From Falsihalocynthiibacter sp042445055 (GTDB taxonomy: Bacteria > Pseudomonadota > Alphaproteobacteria > Rhodobacterales > Rhodobacteraceae), in contig NZ_CP170339.1 of NCBI RefSeq assembly GCF_042445055.1, positions 930,001 through 994,000 on the forward strand: a DNA stretch of 64,000 nt, in the 5' to 3' direction. This document shows positions 1 to 7,593 of this stretch, in pieces (positions within the stretch are counted from its first letter, which is position 1; the number at the start of each line of letters is the position of its first letter). The position numbers and the translations under genes are program-made. The notes below the pieces were generated by a model. It saw nothing but the letters and a program-made list of their open reading frames with translations, was not told the origin of the DNA and ran no database searches.

Positions 1-728
1 AGGTCTCCGCCGATCAGTGTCGGAGTGTTTGGTGCGAATGTGTCGATGGCGTCCAGCAGAACTCGGAACTGTTTATGCCGATAGGGTGCATCCGCGTTAC
101 TTTCCAGATGGGTCGAGACGACGCATATTGGCCCGTTTACCGTCTGCACAATCGCGGCAAGGGCCATGCGGCCTCCCAGTCTCGGCTGATCTGGGTCTTG
201 GGCGCCGAAATCGCTCGCGAACCAATGCCCGTGATCATCGAGACGGAACATGGCGATACGCTCGAACGGAACGGATGAGAGTATGGCGTTCCCGTGCCAA
301 CCCAATGCGTTGAAGTCATCCGAGCACCAAGCGCGTTCAGTTGGACCGCCAAGCTCCATTTCGTGGAACTCTACACCAAAGGCGTAGGTCATGTTGAGCG
401 CACTTGCCATAACTTCTGTAGTGTGTCGCTGGCCAGTACGGGCCATGCCGTGATCAACTTCCGAGAGAAGGGCGATGTCAGGAGCGACGCCCCGCAAGTG
501 ATTGGCGGTTTCTTCTGGAAAGAGGCAGCGCTCCACGTTCCATGCCGCAACTGTAAGGGAGGAGGGTAGTACCGTCGCGGACGCTTTGCCACCCGTTTGG
601 ATTAAGTTCATAGCGGCGGTTTCCGCCAGCAACTCGCGGTGCGCCTGAGCATTTCGTGGAGCGGAGAGTATCCGAGCCGTTTCGTTTTCCGTGATCGGCG
701 GCAATGCACTGCATGTTCTTGTAATCAC
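1..728 (-). CDS. Endonuclease/exonuclease/phosphatase (EEP) family protein, partial
   Basis: The reading frame is open from a GTG at 728 to the left edge (about 242 residues), so the C-terminus is missing. The EEP fold is visible in order: AAWNVE (metal-binding Asn), LLSEVDHG (metal-binding Glu), STHLES (catalytic His region) and GGD at the window edge. The family cleaves phosphodiester or phosphomonoester bonds with a divalent metal. The GTG overlaps the UgpC stop as GTGA, so translation is probably coupled to the last ugp gene. In enterobacteria a GDPD-type phosphodiesterase (UgpQ) sits in this place, so I infer that this protein processes the imported glycerophosphodiester or glycerol phosphate. 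No signal peptide is visible, which fits a cytoplasmic enzyme. A DNA nuclease role is possible but does not fit the operon. The family call is firm; the substrate is inferred. Confidence 0.85.
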   Translation of the reverse strand, partial: MITRTCSALPPITENETARILSAPRNAQAHRELLAETAAMNLIQTGGKASATVLPSSLTVAAWNVERCLFPEETANHLRGVAPDIALLSEVDHGMARTGQRHTTEVMASALNMTYAFGVEFHEMELGGPTERAWCSDDFNALGWHGNAILSSVPFERIAMFRLDDHGHWFASDFGAQDPDQPRLGGRMALAAIVQTVNGPICVVSTHLESNADAPYRHKQFRVLLDAIDTFAPNTPTLIGGD

Positions 729-1765
729 AATGCTTTCCCCGTTTGTGCGTCGAAGAGGCGCATAGCTTCGGCGTTCAGTTTGATATGCGTCGCCCCAGCG
801 GCCACAGGGGTGTCTTTGCCGACGTGGATGGTGAAACTCTGATCAGCAAGGCGCCCGTGAAGGAGGCGATGCGCGCCTAGTTCTTCGACAATATCCACTT
901 GAAACGACAACGAACCCTCCGGCGAAAGCTCGACATCCTCTGGTCTAATTCCAATGGTGATTGTGCCCGTTCCCTCGGCAGGGGCGAGCGCTGTGGAGCC
1001 GTTGATCATGACATGGCCGCCCTCAAGCCGTGCGTTGATTAGGTTCATCGGCGGGGCACCCATAAAGCTCGCGACAAATGTCGACGCTGGCGAGTGATAG
1101 ATTTCGGCTGGCGTGCCGATTTGTTCGATACGCCCCTCGTTTAACACGATAATGCGGTCCGCCATTGTCATGGCCTCAACCTGATCATGCGTCACGTAGA
1201 TTGACGTTACACCTAAACGTCTTTGCAGGGCTTTGATCTCGATCCGCATCTGGTGGCGCAGCTTGGCATCCAGATTTGATAGCGGTTCATCAAACAGGAA
1301 TAGTGCAGGGTTGCGCACCACTGCGCGCCCCATTGCGACGCGCTGGCGTTGGCCACCAGAAAGCTGCGATGGTTTGCGATCCAGATAGTCAGTCAAGTTA
1401 AGCATCTTGGCCGCTTCGCGCACCTTGGCGTCGATTTCTTCGGGCGGCGTTTTGCGGTTCTTGAGGCCATAGCCGATGTTCTTGCGAACAGTCATGTGTG
1501 GGTATAGCGCGTAGTTCTGGAAAACCATCGCGATGTCACGGTCTGCAGGGTCGACATCATTCACCCTGCGCGCCCCGATTGATAGCGATCCTTCGGTGAT
1601 CTCCTCCAGCCCGGCGATCATGCGTAGTAGTGTTGATTTCCCGCATCCCGACGGCCCGACCAGAACCACGAACTCGCCATCCGATATGTCGAAGCTTGTT
1701 GGAATAACAGCTTCATGGCCGTTTGGGTAAATCTTGCGGATGTCTTGTAGCGATACTTGAGCCAT
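725..1765 (-). CDS. ugpC: sn-glycerol-3-phosphate ABC transporter ATPase UgpC
   Basis: This 346-residue ATPase powers uptake of glycerol-3-phosphate or glycerophosphodiesters by the UgpAE permease. It has Walker A GPSGCGKST near residue 38, Q-loop, signature LSGGQRQRVAMGRA, Walker B LFLFDEP and the H-loop YVTHDQ, followed by a C-terminal TOBE/OB regulatory domain typical of MalK-type importers (GIRPEDVEL). It is the fourth ugp gene, 9 bases after ugpE, and its stop overlaps the start of the EEP gene. The general sugar importer MalK/UgpC family is certain; the glycerol phosphate specificity rests on the binding protein at the head of the operon. Confidence 0.93.
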   Translation of the reverse strand: MAQVSLQDIRKIYPNGHEAVIPTSFDISDGEFVVLVGPSGCGKSTLLRMIAGLEEITEGSLSIGARRVNDVDPADRDIAMVFQNYALYPHMTVRKNIGYGLKNRKTPPEEIDAKVREAAKMLNLTDYLDRKPSQLSGGQRQRVAMGRAVVRNPALFLFDEPLSNLDAKLRHQMRIEIKALQRRLGVTSIYVTHDQVEAMTMADRIIVLNEGRIEQIGTPAEIYHSPASTFVASFMGAPPMNLINARLEGGHVMINGSTALAPAEGTGTITIGIRPEDVELSPEGSLSFQVDIVEELGAHRLLHGRLADQSFTIHVGKDTPVAAGATHIKLNAEAMRLFDAQTGKAL

Positions 1766-1774
1766 GTTTAGTTC

Positions 1775-2662
1775 CTATTTGTCCGATTCCGTCAGGCCCT
1801 TCACGAACCAGCTCTGGAAGAAAATAACGACCGCCACAGGAGGCAGGATCGCGATAAGCGCGAGCATGTTGGCACGTCCGAATTCGGGAATGTTGGTGCC
1901 TTCCATGTCTTGGGTGAGTTGTTTGATGCCGCGCACGAGCGTGTACATGTTTTCGTCGGTGGTGATCATCGTCGGCCAGAGGTACTGGTTCCAACCGTAG
2001 ACGAACATGATGATGAACATCGCTGCGATCATGGTTTGAGAGAGCGGCATAAGGATATCTACAAAGAATTTCACAGGGCCAGCACCGTCAATCCGCGCGG
2101 CCTCAACCAGTTCTTCTGGGACCGATCTGAAAAACTGACGAAAGAAAAACGTCGCGGTCGCCGACGCGATAAGCGGCACGATGAGACCCGTGTAGGTGTT
2201 CAGTAGCCCTAGTTTCTGTGCGACCTCATAGGAGGGGAGAATTCGCACCTCCAGTGGCAATAGGAGCGTGGTAAAGATGAGCCAGAACGCCAATGTCGCA
2301 AAGCGAAGCCGGAAATAAACCAACGCATAGGCCGCCATCATTCCGATCACGATTTTTCCGAATGCAAAGCCCAGCCCGAGGATCAGCGAGTTGTAGAGCA
2401 TCGACATGCCTGTGTTCTCGCCCGAGAAACCCGATGCCTTGAACATTGCTTTCTTGAAATTGTCGTCGAGTTGGTCGCCGATCACAAGTTGCGGGCCGTT
2501 CTTGAGCATCTCTACATCGGGAACGGTGGTTGTTTGCAGCACCACCAATAGCGGCACGAGCATAAAGAGAGAGCCCGCGATCAGAATTGTGTGGTCTAGG
2601 ATGTGCCGCATCCTGAAGCGCGGGAAGCGCGCGGCGAGTGTTGTTTCGGCGATATCTGTCAT
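1775..2662 (-). CDS. ugpE: sn-glycerol-3-phosphate ABC transporter permease UgpE
   Basis: This 295-residue inner-membrane protein has about six hydrophobic segments and the binding-protein-dependent permease EAA loop (EELVEAARIDGAGPVKFF), which contacts the UgpC ATPase. A charged N-terminal tail precedes the first membrane helix near residue 23. It forms the translocation channel with UgpA. It lies 11 bases after ugpA and 9 before ugpC in the same orientation, as in standard ugpBAEC operons. Length matches the family. Confidence 0.92.
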   Translation of the reverse strand: MTDIAETTLAARFPRFRMRHILDHTILIAGSLFMLVPLLVVLQTTTVPDVEMLKNGPQLVIGDQLDDNFKKAMFKASGFSGENTGMSMLYNSLILGLGFAFGKIVIGMMAAYALVYFRLRFATLAFWLIFTTLLLPLEVRILPSYEVAQKLGLLNTYTGLIVPLIASATATFFFRQFFRSVPEELVEAARIDGAGPVKFFVDILMPLSQTMIAAMFIIMFVYGWNQYLWPTMITTDENMYTLVRGIKQLTQDMEGTNIPEFGRANMLALIAILPPVAVVIFFQSWFVKGLTESDK

Positions 2663-2673
2663 GATCTCTGCTT

Positions 2674-3555
2674 TCAGGTATAGTGGATACGGCGTTCAAC
2701 GAGGCGGAACTGAAATACGGTTAGCGCGAGGACAAGCACCATAAGCACAACCGATTGCGCCGAAGATCCGCCCATATCGTTGCCGCGGAATCCGTCAACG
2801 TAGACCTTGTAAACAAGGGTCATCGGGTTATTTCCCGGCTCGCCCTTAACAAGTGTGTCGATAATGCCGAAAGTGTCGAAAAGCGCGTAGGTGATGTTGA
2901 TAATCAGCAAGAAGAAAGCCGTCGGTGCAAGCAGGGGGAAAGTAACATCCCAGAACCGTTTCGAGGCCGAACCGTTATCAATCAGCGCCGCCTCGCGGAC
3001 AGAGCGCGGGATGGATTGTAAGCCCGATAGAAAGAAGATGAAGTTCACCGGCACCTGTTTCCACACCGAGACCACCACCATCGCGGTTGCTGTGTCGTTG
3101 AAGTTCACGCCCAATTTGAAATCCCGCCCAAGCGAGCGGGCGAATTCAGTGAGCGGCCCCCAGCTTTGATTGAACATGAACAATCCGATAAAGCCGGCAA
3201 CTGGTGGCGCAACTGCGTAGACCCACATGATGAGTGTGCGATAGGTCTTGGCGCCTCGGATTACATTGTCGGCCTTTACCGCGAGCAGCAATGCCAGCGC
3301 GAGCGAGAAGAATGTGACCAAGATCGTGAAGACGATCGTGAAACGAGAAATTCGGAGGTACTCGGTGCTTTGAGCGAGATCGGCGTAATTATCCAGCCCG
3401 ACATAGGTGGAACCAAATCCAAACGGGTCTTGAAGAAAGAATGAAGAATGAACCGCATGAACCGCCGGCCAGTAGAAAAAGATCGCGATAATGGCGAGTT
3501 GTGGGAGCAGTAGAAGGATCGGTAGCCACCGTGTTGTGAAGCCTGCGCGTTTCAT
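2674..3555 (-). CDS. ugpA: sn-glycerol-3-phosphate ABC transporter permease UgpA
   Basis: This is the other channel subunit (293 residues), with about six membrane segments and an EAA loop (SVREAALIDNGSASKRFWDV). The frame is open upstream to 3723, but the ATG at 3555 has a strong ribosome site (AGGAG, 5 bases away) and begins directly with a short basic tail and the first membrane helix, so the longer form is unlikely. It follows ugpB by 64 bases and precedes ugpE by 11. Substrate assignment comes from the operon. Confidence 0.92.
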   Translation of the reverse strand: MKRAGFTTRWLPILLLLPQLAIIAIFFYWPAVHAVHSSFFLQDPFGFGSTYVGLDNYADLAQSTEYLRISRFTIVFTILVTFFSLALALLLAVKADNVIRGAKTYRTLIMWVYAVAPPVAGFIGLFMFNQSWGPLTEFARSLGRDFKLGVNFNDTATAMVVVSVWKQVPVNFIFFLSGLQSIPRSVREAALIDNGSASKRFWDVTFPLLAPTAFFLLIINITYALFDTFGIIDTLVKGEPGNNPMTLVYKVYVDGFRGNDMGGSSAQSVVLMVLVLALTVFQFRLVERRIHYT

Positions 3556-3619
3556 GTTGTCTCCTGAAATGGACGACAGCCGCACGAATGCGGCCGCCGC
3601 AATAGTGTTGTGAGCGCGA

Positions 3620-4927
3620 TTAGCTTTGCGTCTTGGAGAATTTGGCCAAGAGCGCGTTTGCTTCTGCTTCGATGTTCGAGAACGCGTCTTCGACGGATGT
3701 TTCACCGGTAAGGATGCGACCATACTCGCGGTTCATCACGTCACGGATCTGAACGTAGAACCCCATGCGATAGCCTTTTGTGTTCTCGCCTGCGGGAAGT
3801 GAGAGCTGCTTGATACCTACTTCGGCTGCTGGCGCGCGGTCATAGTGACCATCGGCCTTTGCCATTTCATAGGCTGCCTCGGTGATTGGCACATAGCCAG
3901 TCTCGCGATGCCAGAAATACTGTGTTTCAGGCTGTGTCAGGAATTCAAAGAACGCCGCTGTTGCTTTGTTTTCTTCTGCTTCATGTCCTGCCATCACAAA
4001 GAGGGATGCGCCGCCAATGAATGTCTGCTTTGGTTCGGTTGTCACTGCTTCCCAATACGGGAGGTAAGTTGCCGAAAACTCAAACGGAAGGTCCTTTTGC
4101 GACAGACCGCCGAACGAGCCAGAGGAGCCGAGCCAGATTGCGACTTTGCCTTCTTCGAATGGTGTTTGGTTGTCGTTCCAACCAGTACCGAACCATTCGA
4201 AATACCCTTTGTCTTGCCAATCCGTAACTGCAGTAAAGTGCGCCTTGATTGCATCGTTGTTTACAAGGATCTCGGTTCCGTCGGAGCCGTCATAACCGTT
4301 GTTATTTGTCGCGAATGGAAGGTCGTGGCGCGACATGAAGTTTTCTGTGAAAATCCAAGGAAGGTGTGATTGTGCGAGCGCTGTGTATCCAGCCTCCTTT
4401 AGTGCTGGGGCGGTTACAGTTTGAAACTCTTCCCAAGTCTTGGGAGGTGTAACGCCTGCTTTTTCGAGCGCATCGACGTTGTAATACATGACGGGAGAGG
4501 AACTGTTAAATGGCATCCCGATCATCTTGCCGTCGCTGTCCGCATAGAAATAGCGCACGCCCGAGATATAGTCGTTGATGTCAAAATCGACGCCGTTGTC
4601 CGTCAGAAGGTCCTGCACAGGAATGGTTGCGCTCTTGGCACCAATGACCGTTGCTGCGCCTGCGTCAAATACTTGGAGGATGTTTGGATGCTCGCCTGCG
4701 CGGAATGCGGCGATGCCAGCGGTCAGGGCTTCTTCATATGTGCCTTTGAATACCGGCGTGATCTGGTAGTCGTCTTGGCTTGCGTTGAAATCTTCGGCGA
4801 TCTGGTTGACGGTATCGCCAAGTGCGCCGCCCATAGCGTGCCACCACGTGATTTCAGTTGCTGCAAATGCAGAGGTCGCCATCATCGAAAAGGCGGCCGC
4901 AGCCGTGCTGACCTTGAAGTGTTGCAT
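3620..4927 (-). CDS. ugpB: sn-glycerol-3-phosphate-binding periplasmic protein UgpB
   Basis: This is an extracytoplasmic solute-binding protein of family 1 (435 residues). The signal peptide covers about the first 22 residues with cleavage after SAFA. The mature start TEITWWHAMGG and the segments MPFNSSSPVMYYN and TYLPYW are typical of UgpB, which binds sn-glycerol-3-phosphate or glycerophosphodiesters such as glycerophosphocholine and delivers them to UgpAE. The start at 4927 has GGAG 7 bases upstream; an ATG directly before it (4930) is also possible. It heads the operon. A degenerate PHO-box-like pair of repeats lies about 150 bases upstream, so phosphate control is plausible. Confidence 0.93.
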   Translation of the reverse strand: MQHFKVSTAAAAFSMMATSAFAATEITWWHAMGGALGDTVNQIAEDFNASQDDYQITPVFKGTYEEALTAGIAAFRAGEHPNILQVFDAGAATVIGAKSATIPVQDLLTDNGVDFDINDYISGVRYFYADSDGKMIGMPFNSSSPVMYYNVDALEKAGVTPPKTWEEFQTVTAPALKEAGYTALAQSHLPWIFTENFMSRHDLPFATNNNGYDGSDGTEILVNNDAIKAHFTAVTDWQDKGYFEWFGTGWNDNQTPFEEGKVAIWLGSSGSFGGLSQKDLPFEFSATYLPYWEAVTTEPKQTFIGGASLFVMAGHEAEENKATAAFFEFLTQPETQYFWHRETGYVPITEAAYEMAKADGHYDRAPAAEVGIKQLSLPAGENTKGYRMGFYVQIRDVMNREYGRILTGETSVEDAFSNIEAEANALLAKFSKTQS

Positions 4928-4930
4928 CAT

Positions 4931-5326
4931 TATACTCCGGTTCAATTGTTGCCACATGGGCATAGGGCAGAGCCCTGAAAATTTTGCAGGGCCGTGGCCC
5001 CATACGAATTCATCACCAAGGAGCAGCCCTCGGTATGTGTGCGAACACCGCACAACAGGTCAGTTAGAGGCGTTATGTGACGGCGGGATGAAGGTTTTTT
5101 GCACTTTTGACAAAATACGAAGCCAATAAGTGTGAAGAGTTTCGCGAAACATTTAAGTACCGTAGCGGCAATTGCGCGGCCATTGATGGAACAAAGGGCG
5201 CATAGCGAAATCGGCTCGGCGGAACTGCGCGGTTAACTTGTTTTGCTACCTTCTGTCGCTTGCAAAGGTTGCGGTTAATGGCGTAGTCAGCCCTTTGATC
5301 CGCATCACGATAATTTGGAAAGCCTC
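4931..5326. other. 396-base intergenic region between divergent ugpB and the Na+ channel gene
   Basis: No credible gene was found here; open frames are short and lack a ribosome site. It must contain the promoters of both the ugp operon (leftward) and the channel gene (rightward). The only site I could point to is a weak PHO-box-like direct repeat at 5077-5094. Confidence 0.6.
5077..5094 (-). promoter_or_regulatory. Degenerate PHO-box-like direct repeat upstream of ugpB
   Basis: Read on the minus strand this is CCTTCAT-CCCG-CCGTCAC, two 7-mers 11 bases apart, each matching the PhoB consensus CTGTCAT at 5 of 7 positions. Position and orientation fit control of ugpBAEC by PhoB, the usual regulator of ugp. 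The match is weak and could be chance. Confidence 0.3.
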
Positions 5327-6145
5327 ATGCTTCGCACTCGTCTCGCACATCTAGTCCACCATCGGCTCTTTGAGCGTGTCATCACCGTTTTGATCATTAT
5401 CAACGCGATTGTCTTGGCGCTTGAGACGTCACCATCCGCGATGGCGACGGCTGGCCCTCTGTTGATGGCCATTGATAAGGCGATCCTTGCCGTTTTCGTG
5501 GCAGAAATTGCGATGCGTATGTATGTTGATTTCCGCGGGTTCTGGCGTGATCCTTGGCGGCTCTTTGATTTCGCAGTTGTGGCCGTTGCGTTGATCCCTG
5601 CCAGCGGGCCGTTGGCGGTTCTGCGTGCATTCCGTATTTTGCGGGTGCTGCGTTTGGTCTCCACCGTTCCATCAATGCGCCGTGTTGTGAACGGCCTGTT
5701 GCAGGCAATGCCGGGGATGGGGGCGATTGTGCTTCTGCTGGGGCTGATATTCTTCGTGTTCTCAGTGATCTCGACGAAACTATATGCCGCGACTTTCCCC
5801 GAATGGTTTGGGACGATCGGTGCTTCCTCGTACACGCTTTTCCAAATCATGACGCTTGAAAGCTGGTCAATGGGAATTGTGCGCCCTGTTATGGAAGCCT
5901 TCCCATGGTCATGGGCGTTGTTTGTGCCGTTTATCGTGATGACGGCCTTTGCGGTACTGAACCTTTTTATCGGTGTGATCGTTGACGCCATGCAAGCGCA
6001 ACAAAGCGCCGAGGCCCATGATGAACGCGAGGCAATGTCCGCAGAAACGGCAACAATCCTTCGAGAAGTTCGCGCCCTGCGCGCGGAGGTTGCGGCGCTG
6101 CGTGCCGATGAACATGAAGACGGGTTGGCGCAAGAAGCGTCTTAA
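5327..6145 (+). CDS. Bacterial voltage-gated sodium channel (NaChBac/NavBac family)
   Basis: This 272-residue protein is a one-domain six-helix voltage-gated ion channel that works as a tetramer in the inner membrane. The S4 voltage sensor carries Arg at every third position (R100, R103, R106, R109). The selectivity filter is TLESWS at residues 176-181, the hallmark of bacterial sodium channels (NaChBac, NavAb and the roseobacter channels). A hydrophobic S6 is followed by a charged C-terminal helix (about 220-260), which forms a coiled-coil bundle in this family. ATG 5327 was preferred to the TTG at 5315. It stands alone, divergent from ugpB. In alkaliphilic bacilli such channels serve pH homeostasis and motility; a role here is unknown. 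Confidence 0.95.
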   Translation: MLRTRLAHLVHHRLFERVITVLIIINAIVLALETSPSAMATAGPLLMAIDKAILAVFVAEIAMRMYVDFRGFWRDPWRLFDFAVVAVALIPASGPLAVLRAFRILRVLRLVSTVPSMRRVVNGLLQAMPGMGAIVLLLGLIFFVFSVISTKLYAATFPEWFGTIGASSYTLFQIMTLESWSMGIVRPVMEAFPWSWALFVPFIVMTAFAVLNLFIGVIVDAMQAQQSAEAHDEREAMSAETATILREVRALRAEVAALRADEHEDGLAQEAS

Positions 6146-6241
6146 TAAACCTTCGAGAGTTCGTCGCGTACATTGCCCAACGCGCACCTAGACTCTGTCA
6201 TAATCATGAGCGGTTCGGTGCTTATTCAGGGGGGATCATTG

Positions 6242-6331
6242 ATGACCTCTGAGGCGTATTACGTTATCCTGAAGCCAGCAGGCCTTCCGTTGCGCTTATT
6301 TTGGCGCGGCATTGGGAAGGGAATTGAATAA
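6242..6331 (+). CDS. Possible small ORF, 29 codons, function unknown
   Basis: In the 210-base gap between the channel and the transglycosylase there is an ATG with a purine-rich GGGGGGA element about 7 bases upstream, encoding 29 residues (starts MTSEAYYVIL, ends GIGKGIE) and stopping at TAA 6329. It resembles nothing I recognise. The ribosome site is its only support; it could be chance. Confidence 0.2.
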   Translation: MTSEAYYVILKPAGLPLRLFWRGIGKGIE

Positions 6332-6354
6332 CGATAACAAAATAGAGGTATAAA

Positions 6355-7593
6355 ATGCAGGTAACACGCAGATGGGTTGCTTTGTCGGGCGCAGCGGCAT
6401 TGGTTGCGGGGTGCTCGGGCGGTAGTGGCGGGAGCGCCGTTCAAATTGAAGAGCCAGCACTTCGGCCACAACCAAATCCGCGATATGATGCGTGGGTCGA
6501 GAGCTTTTATAATCGTGCGACATCGCGGGGAATTACGCGGGCGACACTCGATGCCGGATTTCGAAATGCCGGATACTTGCCCGGTGTCGTTGAGCGCGAC
6601 CGCAACCAAACCGAATTTTCCCGTAGCCTAGAAGACTACCTCGCTATTGTTGCCTCGCCAGAAAAGGTCGCAGCGGGGCGATCCAATTATCAAAGTCGTT
6701 CAAAGCTGCTTTCCGAAATCGAAAATCGATATGGTGTGCCTGCGAATGTGGTGACTGCCGTTTGGGGAATGGAGAGCAACTATGGTGCGCGTCGGGGCAA
6801 TATACCCGTAATCTCGGCGACTTCGACGCTGGCCTATGACGGGCGGCGAGGGGAGTTCTTTGAGAAGCAACTTATCTCCGCGCTCAAGATAATCCAAAGG
6901 GGGGATGTCCCTGCCTCACGGCTCGTTGGAAGTTGGGCGGGGGCGATGGGGCATACCCAGTTCATTCCCACAACATTCGAGGCCTATGCCGTGGACTTTC
7001 GCGGTGATGGACGGCGCGATATTTGGTCAGATGACCCGACCGATGGTCTTGCGTCCGCTGCGGCGTATCTTGCGAAATCGGGATGGAAGCGCGGGCACCT
7101 CTGGGGGCTTGAGGTGCGCATCCCATCCGGTTTCAACACAAGTGTTGCAGGTCGTGGAAATCGGCGCAGCGTAGCATCGTGGACATCGATTGGTGTTCAG
7201 AATGCCAAGGGCGGGCGCATCCCTGATTTTGGCTCTGCGGCACTCTTGTTGCCATCGGGCGCGTCGGGGCCAGCATTTCTGGTTTTCCGAAACTTTGACG
7301 CAATCTTGCGATATAACAATTCAACGAACTACGGAATTGGCGTTGGGTATCTGTCGGACCGCATTGCGGGGGCGGGGCCGCTTGCCGCGAGGTTTCCACC
7401 AGATAAATACGGTTTGACGATCAGGGACCGTCAGGAAATTCAATCCAGATTGACTGCGAAGGGATTTGATACCGGAGGTTCAGACGGCGTGATTGGCCCG
7501 AAAACCGAGGCGGCGATCTCTGCTTATCAATCGCAAGCCGGACTTGCCGTGACAGGACGTCCCTCGGCGGCACTTCTTACGTCATTGCGTTAG
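6355..7593 (+). CDS. Lytic murein transglycosylase, MltB type, with peptidoglycan-binding domain (lipoprotein)
   Basis: A 412-residue cell-wall enzyme that cleaves the MurNAc-GlcNAc bond to form 1,6-anhydro products. The N-terminus has a lipobox (LVAGC, Cys20), so it is a probable lipoprotein. A glycine/serine linker leads to the SLT_2 domain (about 40-335) with the catalytic Glu140 in VWGMESNYG and the MltB motif SWAGAMGHTQFIPTTF. The C-terminal 65 residues are a PG_binding_1 domain (IQSRLTAKGFDTGGSDGVIG). The 3' end overlaps the convergent GGDEF-EAL gene by 17 bases. Family assignment is secure. Confidence 0.93.
   Translation: MQVTRRWVALSGAAALVAGCSGGSGGSAVQIEEPALRPQPNPRYDAWVESFYNRATSRGITRATLDAGFRNAGYLPGVVERDRNQTEFSRSLEDYLAIVASPEKVAAGRSNYQSRSKLLSEIENRYGVPANVVTAVWGMESNYGARRGNIPVISATSTLAYDGRRGEFFEKQLISALKIIQRGDVPASRLVGSWAGAMGHTQFIPTTFEAYAVDFRGDGRRDIWSDDPTDGLASAAAYLAKSGWKRGHLWGLEVRIPSGFNTSVAGRGNRRSVASWTSIGVQNAKGGRIPDFGSAALLLPSGASGPAFLVFRNFDAILRYNNSTNYGIGVGYLSDRIAGAGPLAARFPPDKYGLTIRDRQEIQSRLTAKGFDTGGSDGVIGPKTEAAISAYQSQAGLAVTGRPSAALLTSLR

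Noticed and set aside
3845..5129. Long plus-strand frames (174, 185 and 114 codons) across ugpB
   Set aside because: They are antisense to a gene with clear UgpB homology, have no ribosome site and show no recognisable domain.
5305..5991. 228-codon minus-strand frame across the channel gene
   Set aside because: Antisense shadow; its composition is rich in Ile, Thr, Ser and Arg with no domain, while the plus frame has a full channel.
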